Below are positions 31,351 to 43,649 of a stretch of DNA of 64,000 bases, one piece after another; the first letter of the stretch is position 1; every line of letters starts with the position of its first letter. The position numbers and the translations under genes were made by a program. The stretch spans positions 116,150 to 180,149 of the forward strand of contig KQ965775.1 in assembly GCA_001574975.1 (NCBI GenBank), in the 5' to 3' direction. The notes under the pieces were generated by a model. That model was given only the letters and a program-made list of their open reading frames with translations. It was not told the origin of the DNA and searched no databases. Source of the stretch: Gonapodya prolifera JEL478 (Eukaryota; Monoblepharomycota; Monoblepharidomycetes; Monoblepharidales; Gonapodyaceae).

Positions 31351-32031
31351 ATGTCTGAGGAAGCTGAGACCGCCAATAGGACAATGACAAGCAGCAGCAA
31401 TCATACCTCCATCTCGCCCCCACTTCTACGCGGCCAGCTCCCAAATCAGCGTCAATCAACATTATCCACTCCCCGCCTGACACTCACACCGCTCAGCGAC
31501 GCCCACCTCCCCGACGAAATCGCACTGGACGCGGAGCCTCTCGTCATGCGCTACCTCGATGGCCAGCCTCGCTCCCAAGCGCAGGTCGAGGCTGACCACG
31601 TTCGGCGGCTTGCGATTTCGTCCGCACACCCAGGGTTTGGGTTCTGGGCGGGCATGCTGAAAGCTGATGAAGCCTTCGCCGGTTTGTGGATCCTCAAACC
31701 GCCCCGGAGGCCTGACCAGGGTCCCGTCGAGGGGCAGGCAGAACTCGGATACCGCCTTCCCAGCAGACTGTGGCGACAGGGAGTCGGAAGCGAAGGGGCG
31801 CGGGAATTGCTTCGCTATGGATTCGTTGATTTGAATCTACGCCGAATCTTTGCAGAGACAATGGCTGTCAACAAGGCTTCGAGGGCGACTATGAAGTCCA
31901 TTGGGATGCGCTATGTGCGGACATTTCATCTGAATTTCGATGAGCCCATCCCAGGGAGTGAGCAAGGGGAAGTGGAGTATGCAATAACGAGAGAAGTGTG
32001 GTTGGCTGGCGATTTGAGGGGAGAAAATTGA
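31351..32031 (+). CDS. GNAT-family N-acetyltransferase (RimJ/RimL type)
   Basis: Single exon, 226 residues, ATG at 31351 (another in-frame Met at 31384). The Acetyltransf_3 pattern is visible: STPRLTLTPLSDAHL at the start, then GFWAGMLKADEAFAGLWIL, AELGYRLPSRLWRQGVGSEG, which is the acetyl-CoA pyrophosphate loop (R/Q-x-x-G-x-G/A type), then RIFAETMAVNKASRATMKSI and GMRYVRTF. Transfers acetyl from acetyl-CoA to an amino group of an unknown acceptor; cytosolic. The 5' end lies just beyond the divergent D123-like pseudogene and overlaps none of it. Confidence 0.85.
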   Translation: MSEEAETANRTMTSSSNHTSISPPLLRGQLPNQRQSTLSTPRLTLTPLSDAHLPDEIALDAEPLVMRYLDGQPRSQAQVEADHVRRLAISSAHPGFGFWAGMLKADEAFAGLWILKPPRRPDQGPVEGQAELGYRLPSRLWRQGVGSEGARELLRYGFVDLNLRRIFAETMAVNKASRATMKSIGMRYVRTFHLNFDEPIPGSEQGEVEYAITREVWLAGDLRGEN

Positions 32032-32278
32032 GTGCGTGAACAAACGCCGGAACGTGAGCCTGATGCAAAACGCAAAAAATTACATAGACACAGTTGTCAC
32101 TTTGCTTTCGGTATCTGCATAACTATGTCAGACGTCTGAACCTCCCGACAACGTGCTGTTTCATGAGGAACTTGTCAAACACCCGACAGCGCAATGCAAA
32201 TTGGCACGAGGCACGTCGAGCAAGAAGCAAAACTCAACATTTATACAATCTCTGTCCCATAAGCAAAGTTTTTCATCA

Positions 32279-33419
32279 CTACGTCGACTTCTGCGCATCC
32301 GCAAAACTCTGCTTAAACCTTCCGAAAATATGCTTCTTCGCCGTGACCTTCTCAAACAGCTTCTTCCCGCCCGTCAGCTCCACACACTTCTCGATCGGCT
32401 CCACCTCATTATCCATCCCACCGTTTGCAAAGTACGCGATCGAGTACCGCTCTTTGCCTGAAAGATTGATGACACGGTGGACGGTGCTTCTGTACAAACC
32501 GTTGGTCCAAAGCTGTAAGAAGTCGCCAATGTTGCACACGATAGCGGGAGGCGCGCCGGAGGGGACGGTGACGGGAGGTACGTCTTGCCAGGCATCGTCG
32601 TCGTCCAAGGACCCGGTTGGGTGGATCTGGAGGCCCCCGACGCCGTCTTGTATGAGAAGGGTGAGGCCGCCGTAGTCTGAAATGTACGTGGCGTACTCCA
32701 TTAGTGAGGGCTTCTTATTCCGACGATGGATTTTTTCCTCACCTGTGTGCGCGCCAATCCCCTTCTGCCTTCCGCCTGCATCCTGCGGTGTCGGAGGATA
32801 ATGCAAAAACCGCGCCGCGGACGCGTCGCCCTTGAGAAACTCGTCGAAAAAATCAGCCCGGAGGTCGAGGGAGAGCGCGATAACGCTGTACAGCTTGAAC
32901 GACAGGGCTTGGACCTGGGAGCGGTATGCGAGGATGGTCGACTTGAAGTCTTCCGGGAGTGACGCTATTTACGGCATAGCATTGCCAGCAACCGATAATT
33001 TTCGCCTCGCTAACGATACGATACCAAACTGCACACAACAACTCACGATCTGTCGGCCACACATTGCCACCAATCCCCATATCACTCATACTCCTACCCT
33101 CTTCACCCACAAAGTAGCTCTCCTTCGCGTCCGGGAGCGTGCCCTTTGCAGCTGCGTTGGCGCCCATGGGCTCGTACCCGTTCATCTGCCCCTTCGCGGC
33201 GAGTTTGGAGTCCAGTGGGAGGGAGAAAAACTTCCTCGAGTATTCGAACGCTTTCGCGACAAGCGCGGCGTCCATGGTGTGGTTGGTTATTTGGAAGAAC
33301 CCCGAGGTGGTGCATGCGGAGCGAATTTGTGCGGCGATCGGGGCGAGGTCGGATGGGGAGGGTGAGGGGTTGCGTAGGACGGACACGTCGACGGTCGGGA
33401 TGACAAATGAGACGGTCAT
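32279..33419 (-). CDS. 2-oxoglutarate/Fe(II)-dependent oxygenase (isopenicillin N synthase-like)
   Basis: Three exons: 33419-33047, 32964-32743 and 32676-32279, 330 residues in phase. The N-terminal DIOX_N part has IPTVDVSVL and SGFFQITNH. The catalytic core has GIGAHTDYGGLTLL, with His197 and Asp199 as iron ligands (the Asp codon spans an intron), the distal His in STVHRV near residue 265, and Arg in RYSIAYF for 2-oxoglutarate. This plan is shared by fungal gibberellin-, thymine- and penicillin-type dioxygenases. It oxidises an unknown small molecule. Cytosolic. No biosynthetic cluster around it. Confidence 0.9.
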
Positions 33420-35325
33420 TGTTGTGTACGGTAGCGTGCGGGAGATGTTTCAGTGGGTGACGTGGAGGGTTTTAAAGTTGAGTGTACCTGGATCGGGTTC
33501 GGGTTCATTGTGACCCGGCTTATGCGATCGGGTGAACCTGGTGCTCCCTTTGTTGGTGCGTGACACCGTCGGCTTGTTGGAACTCCACGTAATCAGAAAG
33601 CATTGCCTCGAACGATTGGAATTCGTGCTCCCCTTGCTTGTCAATGCCACTGCCCGTAATGAAACGCTATGGAGGTGTGAGATGGTTCCACAGGGGGTCA
33701 GTGCTAGCATTTCTATTACACTAATACACAAGCACAAGCACTCTTGTGTGCCATATTCGCACTAATTATATGTGATTTTGAGAGTCTCCGTTTGACCTCA
33801 GTTTTGGATCGTAGCACCCTAGTTTTGCCACCATTTCTTGTTTCGTTCCCTGCCCTTCGCTGCGTCTAGCCTCCGTTTTGCCACGTCGGCGTCAGGCACG
33901 GAACGTCACCTGTGCCCTCGCCCGTCGCCGCGTGATTCATGATTCCATTTCAACCTCTCCCGACTCGGAACACCGAGGAGGAAAGTGAGCCGGTGGAAAC
34001 TCGCGGATCAGCGGCTCACATTTTCCGGGATCTTCCATTTTGCTGAGGCTGTCCGGTGCCGCGCGTTCCGGTCTTGCGCAGCGCAGTGGACCGGCCTCAA
34101 GTACACAGACGGTCTGATGAATCAATTGATCGCACCACAGAAACCAACTTTACAGAAAACCATTTCGACGATTGCCGGCAGCTTCGAGGTCATCGTCAGG
34201 TGCAATCACAACGTAAATCCCTCGCTAATTGGGACGCCAAGAATTCAATCTTACGGATACCACCATGACTCTCTTTGACGTCTGCTGGTTTATTCGCTCA
34301 AATCTCACCCATTTTTAAGCATGCCGTGCTGGAGGGTTCTGGCCCTGAGCCACTGAACCACTGAGCCACTCCCTGCAGGACAGCGGTCATGTTACGACGT
34401 GACGGATGGTGGATCAATTAAGATCTGTGAGAGGTGGAACAGAACCATCAATGCGGTGAAAGAAGACGCATCTGCGACTGCGGACTACGTCGCTCAGCGG
34501 GGTGGTTTCCGGAGAGCTCCCCGTGCAGGTCGCAGAGCGGACGAGGTGCAAGAACCCCGGGCAAACTCTTCGTTTTCAACAGACGCTACTCTGTAGGCCA
34601 CCGTTCAGACACACCACGTGCTTGTAATTTGAGGCAATCCCGCGCTGCGCCTCTATGTCTTGCGCAGTGCAGTGGACTCCTTCCAGGCAGACTTCTGAAC
34701 AATTGAATTCGTTGCAGCACTGCCGTTGACACACCACTCATTCAACTATCTTCAGATGTTATCACAACGAAAACCTGTCGCTTTAGATCCCAAACCTGTT
34801 CCCGTCCTCCCCTGTTTCCCCCCCCCCCCCTTTTTTTTTTGACACTATCCAACACCCTCAGCCCGACCCCTCGCCGCAGTACTGTCTGATTTTTCCATAG
34901 GTACTCGTGACACTAATTTTGCGTACAGAACGCGTCAGCTCACGCTCTGGGACGGTGCACGCCTGTTTTCGATCGGCAAACACGAGTCCCTGTATGACGA
35001 GACTTTATGAAGAGTTCTTGGTTTGCGAATGGCTTGCCACACCACCCGTCGTTCTTTTTGGTTAACTTTGCGCTTGTGTCGCAGCACTAGAACGAGTGGA
35101 TTTTTCCAGACAGTTCCAGGTGCGGTACGTTGCAACGCAGTCACGAGTACTGTTTCCTGGGCGGATGGTGTTGGCGTTGGAACTGCAAGCAAATGTTGTA
35201 GGACGCGCGTACGAGGCTTGCCACACCACTCTCGCATGCATTCGCGTCATGCCAGTTTGCATTCGCCAGTGCGCGCTATTTCTACGAACTCCTTATGTAA
35301 CAACACGTGTATACCACGCTTTTAA
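33420..35325. other. Intergenic with short duplicated blocks
   Basis: No gene. Blocks near 34060-34140 and 34640-34700 share CTTGCGCAG.GCAGTGGAC and AATTGAT/AATTGAA, indicating a diverged duplication. A run of C followed by a run of T (about 12 each) lies near 34818-34843. Another local duplication around GCTTGCCACACCAC occurs at about 35030 and 35216. Confidence 0.55.
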
Positions 35326-35560
35326 ATCCTACTCCATTTAGTAATCCCTCCCATCCCCCAAAAACCCAAAACGTGTGGCAACAAATCGCGCCAAGATAGA
35401 TGAGATCGCTGTGCAGGGAAGAGAGGCGCGGGTTTTTGCGTTTACGTGGCGAAGCGGCCTGATGTGCCGAGGCACATCACGGAACGACAGATGCCGTTCT
35501 CAGCGCACAATTTTACATCTGCGTTTCTGGCACCTACAGGGCTTAGCAACGCGCCTTCCT
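35326..35560 (+). repeat. Dispersed non-coding repeat, copy 1
   Basis: Matches 36678-36930 in the same orientation: TACTCCATTT.GTAATCC, CCCAAAA, GAGATCGCTGTGCAGGGAAG, GCGCGGGTTTTT and TTTCTGGCA are shared. Confidence 0.75.
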
Positions 35561-36677
35561 CTTTAGAAAGTGTCAATGAACAAATTATAGATTAGTTGAG
35601 TCACTGTCCATTTGCACTTCTGGCACCCGTAGAGTTCAACACTACTAGAGAGAAGGAGATCAGACCATTGGGAGATTGGTTTGGGAGGATTATTGATGCT
35701 GGTTGGATGCTTTCTGGCTGATGATATAACTTATAGTTTCCTTCCGCAAGCCTGTTGGTTGGTCAGATGCAAATAGCAATTGTCATCCCAAATCCTACGA
35801 GCACCTTCCCTGTAGTGTCATTCTTCTACCAAAGGTACACAATACAGCAAGATGTGACGTTGTTTTGAGTAAAAATTGAGACATGACACAGCTCATCACA
35901 CCGCGCCAATGTGTTTGCACCGTGAGATTTTTCCTCACTCAATTTTTGTCGGTTGTGAACCCCCAAAATGGTAAAGTTACGATGGCTTCTTCTCCCAAAA
36001 GACAACACTTTTGGCGACCACGCTGAAATGGACGAAAGCAATATAGAGGGCAAGAGGCTCGACTTCCTTCTCTTTTGCGGCAGTGGTGCCGATGGATGAG
36101 AGAGGACGAAAACTGGAAACACCTCTCTACGTCCCTTGAGTACTGCTGTGACAGTTGATCATTTGATGTGATAACACACATGTATTCGAGCTGACCACCG
36201 CAGTGTGGTACGACACAGGGCGTGATTCATGAAACATGATGTGTTTGCAAGGAGAGCTCGCTGGTGCTGTTGCACAAGCGACATTCTTTGAGATAATATC
36301 CCGATAATTTGCCACCACACCTTACCTACGAGAGGTTGCACTGATGCTTGCGTGTTTTCGTATGATGAGACATTGGGCAGCGATCTTCGTTTGTGAACAA
36401 CACGCACGTCCCCATTTCTTCCTTTTTTGTGCTTTTGTCGTCACACCAGAGGAATGTGTTTATTTTGCAGACGGTAGGCATAGCGTAAATGACGACGCAG
36501 GCGCGAAACGGTTTGAAAGGAAGACTGCCGATGCTATGACTCAAAAGTGATCTTGGGTTATATGGCACAGGTCTCACCACACCACGCGCGTCTAGCCGCG
36601 TTGTACTCTCTTTCATTCACCCCTGAACGTTATGTCCATAACGGGCATAACCACACGTGCAAGCCACGCTTTTCCAT
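35561..36677. other. Intergenic
   Basis: No gene or repeat recognised apart from weak similarity (ACACGTG..CCACGCTTTT) at its edges, which belongs to the flanking dispersed repeat. Confidence 0.4.
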
Positions 36678-36930
36678 CTTACTCCATTTGGTAATCCATT
36701 TTATCCCCAAAAGTCCAAAACATGGGGCCACGGATTGCGCGGAGACAGGGTCGTACCGAGACTGACGAGATCGCTGTGCAGGGAAGAGGCGCGGGTTTTT
36801 TGCGTTTGCATTGGCGGAGCGGCCGAACGTGCCGAGGACCAACGCGGAACGATAGAGGCGGGCGCGCAGCCGTGACGCGATTTAAATTTGTGTTTCTGGC
36901 ATCTTTGGACGTGCGACGCGCCGTCCTCTT
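36678..36930 (+). repeat. Dispersed non-coding repeat, copy 2
   Basis: Second copy of 35326-35560, about 1350 bases downstream. Diverged but alignable over most of its length. Confidence 0.75.
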
Positions 36931-37390
36931 TGGACGGGCAAGATGACGCTGAACTACGTAATTCTCAACCGTCATTGTTTTTACCATTTCGTGCACATAC
37001 ATATGGATCTCAAGAAAATCAAAGGCAAATTGTCGCGCGAGGGAGAATAGACCCTCAGGAGATTATAGGATTGGTTGGTGGGACCAGGAGACCGAGAGGG
37101 TGGTGTTGAGCCGGATTTGAACCGTAAGTGGCTTTGTGGATTCCAAGAAGACGAGACCGCAGAGTTGAGAGTGGACAGCGCGAGGCCTTTATACCCGTTT
37201 GCCTAAGGCCGTGAGCGTCGTATTTATATCCCGGAGAGCGAGCGAGCGAGGGCGGAGAGATTGAGATCGACCGAAAGCGGAAGCGACCTTTTTGGGGCAA
37301 CGACGACGCGAGAGACGGACGAGACGAGGAAGGAGAGTGAGTGAGAGAACGAGAGAAAGACGGTCTTACCATCGACTGTAGAGCGGAGAT

Positions 37391-39894
37391 ATGGAGATGG
37401 ATATCCAGGGTGAGCACAACAACACGTCGGCACACACGCGAACACGCACTGACACGCACACGCACGCCAATGCAGACACTCACGCGTACAATCTGCGCGC
37501 ACGCGGGACCTCGCGGAGTGCGCGGACGGCGGCGCGCGGCGTGTCGGTAGGCGCGGAGCAGCCACAGGGCGAGGGCGTGAGGACGCTGAGACGCGCGCAG
37601 AGCGTGACGCAGAGAGCGACGGGGGGTGCTCCTTACCCAGCAACGCATGGGAACGCGAGTGGCGGCGGGAACGGGAGCGGTAGTGGACAGAGGTCTGACT
37701 CGGTCGGTCCAAGACGGAGCGAGTCAAGGGGCGCGTCACACAGAGCACAGCGGTCACCCTCACGCAAGGAGGAGTCTTCGCATCGCAGCAACAGCAGAAG
37801 CACGAGCACAAGTCGCAGCATGAGCAGGACAGGACCCGTTGCCGAGTACGACGCTGAGTACGCCCACGCCACACACATGCACGCCACACAAAATGCATAC
37901 GACTCCGCCATCTACGCATTCAACCAAAAGCACGACGCCACAACCCGCGAGTCCGGCGAGACGCTCGTCTCTTCCTTCGACGCGCGCCCTCCTCCCCCGC
38001 TCCGCTCCGTTCCCTCGCTGTCGATGCTCAACGGATCCTCCCAACGCTCCATCCCGCGCATCGCCATCCCCGCCGAACTCATCTCCTTCTCCTCCTTGCA
38101 CCACATCTCGCCTCCACCTTCCCCTTCGGACGCGTTCTCGAAGCTCTCCCTTTCCCGCCCGCCCGTGCCTAACTCGGCTGCCACGACAGCGACCCAATGC
38201 AACTCAGCCACCATTTCAGACCGTCGCCCGCCTCCGCCTTACAACTCGCACACTTCATTACCGCCTTACTCCTCCGCAGCCCCGCCGTACGCCTCATCGG
38301 GATCCACGTACCGCGACGGCACCTCGCCCCCTCGCACAACCGAAGTCCTCTCCTCGCTCTCCATCCCTTTCCCCACTCCTCCTCTCACTCACTCCCCGTC
38401 CCCGCTCTGCACTCCCTCCACCACAACCACCACCACCGCTGCCGCCTCGCGCGCCTCATCATCCTCCTCAACGCCCTTCCTGACCGCCTCATCCAAATCC
38501 AAAGCACAACACCACGCCACCCTCGCCCTGCAAACAAACGCACACCTCGTCGCGACATACACCGTCTCGTCCCTGCTCGGCTACGGCTCCAACGGGTCCG
38601 TCCTCGGCGCCCGCCGGGTGGTCGATAACGCCCCCGTGGCCATCAAGATCATATACAAGTCGCGGTCCCGGCGCGTGGACCGCGAGATTTCGATCCTCCG
38701 TGCCATCTCGCACCCCAACATCGTCCAGGTCCTGGACGTGTGGGAGGACGAACGCGCTCACTTCGTGGTTACGGAACGCGGCGGGACGAGCTGGTTGAGG
38801 AGCGAGCATTGGGGTGAGGTGTGGGAGGTCCCCGGAGTTGGGGGAGTGCAGGAGGAGGTGTGGAGGGTCAGGATGGAGGTGTGTAATACGAGCACGTTGT
38901 ATGAGTGTGAGTGTTTTTGCATTTTTGGGGAGGGGGTTTATGGATTCGGGTGGATGCAGGATTGACGCATGGACTGAATAATTGATGCATCCACGCGTCA
39001 CCGGACCACGTACCCATCTCTGTCACACTCGCTCCCTTCTTGTTTCTCACCCCTCCTCCCACCTCACCCCACCCAACACAGTCGTCGACCGCCGCAAGAC
39101 CCTATCGGCGGCCGAGATCCAGCACATCTTTGGGCAAGTCGCGTCGGCCGTCGCGGCGCTGCATAGGGAGGGGTTCGTGCATGGCGACTTGAAGGAGGAG
39201 AATAGTGCGTACTTGGGTTGAGGCTTTGTTTGTGTTTCTGAGTGGGCTGACCGTTTCACCCCGTCTCTCCCCCATCCCTTCCTACCGCACCGCGCCACCA
39301 GTCCTCATCTCCTCCTCCCTAACCGCCAAACTGATCGACTTCGGCCACGCCCGCCGCGCGCACCCGTCCGACCCCTCAACACACGCGTTCGAAGTGTACG
39401 GCACCCACGAGCTATCCCCGCCCGAGATGATGCCCGCCGTGGACGGTGCGTACAACTTGCCCGCACCCTCGTACTCGTCCACCTACTCTGGGACAGCGCG
39501 TGGATCCAACCACACCGCGTGGCACAAGACCCGCCCGCCCAAATTCTCCGGATTCGAAGCGGACGTGTGGGCCCTGGGACTGATTCTGTACGGGATGGTG
39601 CATGGGAAGTTGCCCGACGATCATGGGAAGGTTATGAGGAGTAAGGACCTGGCGGGGTGTCGGTGGTACCCTGGCAAGTGGAGCGGTGGGGAGGTTGGTG
39701 GAAGTGAGTACATGGGTACCGCGAAGGTGTTTGAAATTGGCCTCGTTCTGACCAAACACTTTCCCGTTTCGGAACCATCACGTACGTCAGGCGACCTGCA
39801 AGACCTCGTCAACCGCATGCTGGCCATCGACATGCGCGAGCGGTACACGATGGAGGAAGTCATCGGGCACCGGTTCTTTGCCGAGGCGATTTGA
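37391..39894 (+). CDS. Serine/threonine protein kinase with long low-complexity N-terminus
   Basis: Exons 37391-38906, 39082-39204 and 39302-39894, 743 residues. Residues 1-390 are Ser/Thr/Pro/His-rich with no domain. The kinase domain begins near 395: glycine loop LLGYGSNGSVLGA, VAIKII (Lys about 418), REISILRAISHPNIVQVLDV, catalytic loop VHGDLKEEN (about 538; Gly replaces the usual Arg before Asp), KLIDFGHA (about 559), GTHELSPPEMM, FEADVWALGLILY and the end MLAIDMRERYTMEEV. The HGDLK form and DFGHA suggest a PAS-kinase/CAMK-like group without an RD-type Arg, so activation-loop phosphorylation may not be needed. The 5' flank is GA-rich. A minor intron in the last exon cannot be excluded. 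Confidence 0.85.
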
Positions 39895-40802
39895 AAACCC
39901 CGTGCCATCGTTAAGGTCCTTGTCAGCGCCACCATCTCCCCCTCTTTTCACGTTTTTGGAAGATTCAATAACGACAACAACACACGATTTACTGTTTTGG
40001 AACTACACGCGAACCACGGAGAAATTCACGCAAAATAACCATACACGGACTTTGTCGCGATCCTGGGTTGGACCTTTGGATTCGTTTGGTTACACTTGGC
40101 ACCGCAGCTGTACTACCCTTTCACCCACACCAAAAATCAAATCACCCCACTCACACACCATCACCACCACCTTTTGAGATACACACAGCCTAGATCGGTT
40201 TTAAAACCGAGTCCCTTCCTTGCTTATTTTTCTTCTTTATTTGCGTTCTGCACCGCTATCCGCACGGGATGGCCGGGCGCGATACCTCTGTTGCAGTTTT
40301 TTTGGGCATTCATCATGGCAGTATGTTGTTCCCCTCTACCCTTATCGGCACACTTCTCCCCACTCCACCACACACACACCGCCCCTCCTGGAGTTTCGAC
40401 GTTACGCAGTCCCTGGAGCCCTGCGGCGGAGTCGATGTGGATGGGAGAGATGGAAGTGTGGAACGGTTGTGGCCTGGAATGGGTGAGTGAGCGATAGCCG
40501 TTGGTGGCGGCGGGAAGTTTTTTAGGGAGAGCAATGAAGAATGTGTTAACTTGTGTATGTGGTGTACGTGTTTGTGTAAGCGCTTAAGCCTTTCAAATTA
40601 ACCGATGTGTTGCTGAAGTTTGCTTACTGGCGGTGCTGCAAAAGCTGGATGCAGGCTGCCGCAATTACGGAACCGTTGCCATGACAACCCGCGGGCCAAC
40701 GGGGAGATGTATTTGGAAAAGTCTCTCAGTGCATTTTGTTCATATGAATTCATCCAGCCATTTTGTGCTCCGATGCGGTCACGGTTCAAAAGAGTTGGAC
40801 CA
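39895..40802. other. Intergenic between two plus-strand genes
   Basis: CA/CCA-rich stretch near 40130-40180 and GT-rich end. No gene supported. Confidence 0.45.
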
Positions 40803-41650
40803 ATGAACATTCCCATCGAGAAGTCTGCTCCCCCGCCATACCAAGCGATGGTCCAGCCCAGGACTCAGACGGGATCTCGGATGTCGAATTTTCAAATACG
40901 AGAGGCCATCATGGATCATTTACGAAACGACGACAACACACACGAGATTGCCCAGAATAGGTATCGCATCGTGGTAAGTATGCTCCCTCCGTTGGTCGTC
41001 GGGGCGTGGCGGATGTTCTGTCAGAAACTCTCATTACTTACGGGCCGACCTCGGTTCCCCACCAGCGGAACATCATTTTCGGGTCCTCTCTCACCACGAC
41101 AATATTCCATGTAGCAATTCTGATCCTGTCGATCGTCATCCTTCAATTGGATACTTCCAAACGTCCCGAAGGAGCTCGCTCCGCCACTCTAGGATTCGCG
41201 GCTTCTGGAACCATCGGTGCGGTTTTCTACGCATTGGATGCTGTGGTAGTATGGACAAAGGTGTGGGATGTCTCGGACATTAGGAATGTGACCGAGGTGT
41301 ACTGGATGGTTTTGTAAGTCGACATTCAGCTGTAACTCGTCACAACGTGTTCTGTTCCTGACAATAGCCACTGCTCAAGTCTCTGTCTTATCCCCTGGAT
41401 CCCCATCTCCCTGCTCTCAACATTCATCTCCATCGGCTTATCAACGGGCACTGACGAGGAAGATTGGATACCACCACTGGAGTACGCGGCAGGACAACAG
41501 TCGCTCCTCGTGGGATTTTGCATAGCTGCAATTGCGACAATCGTCATCCATTCTTGTGCGGTTATTGTGACACTTGTAGCTCAGGGTATCTATGTGAACA
41601 AATTGCGAAAGGAACTTCACCTTCCTGATTGGGAGTACCAGGCCGATTAG
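40803..41650 (+). CDS. Four-pass membrane protein, unknown function
   Basis: Exons 40803-40973, 41066-41313 and 41368-41650, 233 residues, phases consistent. A soluble N-terminus (MNIPIEKSAPPPYQAM and more) is followed by four hydrophobic segments: TTIFHVAILILSIVILQL, GFAASGTIGAVFYALDAVVV, CLIPWIPISLLSTFISIGL and LVGFCIAAIATIVIHSCAVI, ending in a short basic/acidic tail. No transporter or receptor motif recognised. The ATG at 40803 is chosen because a compact N-terminus follows; in-frame Met codons lie upstream. Confidence 0.65.
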
Positions 41651-41824
41651 TCATATTGTTAAAATCCTTTCGATCAAAAAACTTAATCGTCTAATTTACG
41701 TCGGGGAGGGTGTTAGCATTCACCACATTTGCGTGGTCGATACGGTTCTTTACATTCATCGTATCGCTACCTGGTAGCTAGTTCTAGTGTCAATCCACAT
41801 GCAAAACGTGCTATCTCAAATCGT

Positions 41825-43150
41825 TTAGGCTATTTTGTGTCCGCAGTATTTGCATTTGGTGGAGGCTTTCCATCCAAATTGTAGCGCCTTGTCACAACCC
41901 ATGCAAACTGTCCCGACCTCTCCAATCATTTCCATCACCGCGTTTTCCAAAACCAAACAAAGAGGTCTGGATAAATTGATCAGCATGCGCTTCAGAACCA
42001 GCCCATCTCTTTCATCATACACTGTCGTGGCTTCGTCGTCTGTATGGTCGATGCACAAGAGGCTGATATTTGGGCATGCAACGATCAAGAACACGGCAGC
42101 TTTGAAACAATCGAGCTTGCAATCTGTGAGCCACAGATCTGCAATGGTCGAACAGAGGTTACCGAAACCTTCCAATGTAGCCACAGTGGAGAAATCCGAC
42201 TTGTAGATTATAAGAACAGAAAGCTGGTGGCCTATTCCTTTCAAAACAGGCTCTATGCTTTCTTCAAATGCAACTTTCCAGCCGTCAAAGCTGAATCTTT
42301 GAAGTCTACCGTTGTGTTGCTGAAGGAAATCAATTTTCATCCGGGTCTCTGGTCCATCCAGATCACCAAGGACATGAAGATCTGCCAAAGTATGGAGCTT
42401 GGCAATATTTCGGAATAACTTCAAGGGCAAAGGTTCATCCCCACGAGATCGGTCGATTCGCAGTTTCGTGAGGAGTTGTTGCCGTGACAAATTGTTTAAA
42501 ACGAGAGAGCCCCCTGTTACGTAGATCAAGAGTGACCAATCCTTGTGTACCGCTGAGGATGCCGTCAATTAACTGCTCCTCTAACTCCGAACGCACATTC
42601 ACAATTTCCAGCGAACGCAAGATCTCAGGTCGGCATGTCATAGCGATCGCTGTAACCAGCTCCAATTCATGCGAATCATAAATTTCGAAGTTTTGGGCAG
42701 TGCTTCCCACCGACAAAAAAAAGCGGGTGATCTCGAAGAAGTGTTTGGGTCTCTCGTGGAAGATCCCCAAAGCGAATGCTCAAAGGTCGAATCAATGACT
42801 TAGTGCGATCGCTCAGACCCCTGCATAGTTGAACAGCTCGTGGGATGCCTTCATCGTTGTTTCACGGAACTGAAATGACCACTGATTTCCAAGCTTTGGA
42901 TGTGGCCGCTGCGAACCACGCCTTGCTGGAGAAAAGTGGCGTCAGCTTCACGATGGCCCGGACTGAGAACTGCCATGAGCACGGCAAGCTCACCAGACAA
43001 GCCATATCGTCCTGGGTTCTCCGGGTCAAGGTCCAGGAACGAAAAGATCCTCTGCAATATCTCTGGAACCACCAAGCATCGCTGGGCGGAAGATCGATGT
43101 AGAGATGCGATTACAGGTAATGCGACAGTGTTGTTTTCGGCTGGCATCAT
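41825..43150 (-). pseudogene. F-box paralogue with C-terminal zinc ribbon, frame-broken
   Basis: Starts MMPAENNTVALPVIAS, then RCLVVPEILQRIFSFLDLDP, a good F-box. The reading frame then ends near 42851 and resumes in two other frames: 42770-42435 (TCRPEILRSLEIVNVRSELE) and 42568-41825 (GGSLVLNNLSRQQLL through LVLENAVMEMIGEVG). The end carries CMGCDKAL and KCKYCGHKI, a C-x2-C/C-x2-C zinc ribbon. Comparison with 53847-55171 shows that near 42525 one G is missing from a G run, which causes one break. Either decayed, or two indel errors. Confidence 0.6.
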
Positions 43151-43649
43151 TCAACGAGCAGCGTTTTGATTCGATGGAGGAGTGGGTTTGAGAGGCCCAA
43201 AGCATGGTTGCGGCGCACTCTTGTCTGCTCCTTCTGCAGCACCAACCCGTTGTACTCGTGGACTGCGCGCGCCGTATGCTTGTCGTGGGGAACTGCTTCG
43301 GCTCAACTGGTTTGGCTCATGGGAGCACCCCGTTGTGCCCCAGACGATGCAACGACCCGCTTTTGCCCGTATGCGTGCTAGGAGAGTCCACATCGACGTG
43401 CTCCGCGTGTCGCAAGGCGGAAAGATGGGCGGTATGTTCCCATCCAGACTGCCACAACGTGTGACAAGTGTGGCGACGTATTGTATTCAGCGTTGAGCAA
43501 ACTCTCGACTGTATGGTAAAGCTTTCGCTCATGTGTATGTGCTCATATGTATCGCATTTCTATATAAATCACGATCCATAAATATTACACGAGCAGGCGG
43601 CACGCTCAACGCCGACTAAGTGACGATGTGGTCGCTTCGCTAATTCTGT
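43151..43649. other. Intergenic
   Basis: Plus-strand frames here contain a Cys-rich piece (CSACRKAERWAVCSHPDC near 43400-43464), but I cannot assemble a gene around it. Confidence 0.4.

Noticed and set aside
37113-37123. GGATTTGAACC, the complement of a perfect tRNA B box (GGTTCAAATCC)
   Set aside because: No matching A box, acceptor stem or anticodon arm could be placed on the minus strand around it; the T-stem does not pair over five bases.
37224-37919. Arg/Cys/Ser-rich minus-strand frames opposite the kinase 5' end
   Set aside because: Antisense of the GA-rich leader and low-complexity N-terminus; no domain.
38489-39001. 170-codon minus-strand frame opposite the kinase
   Set aside because: Complement of a strongly coding kinase exon.
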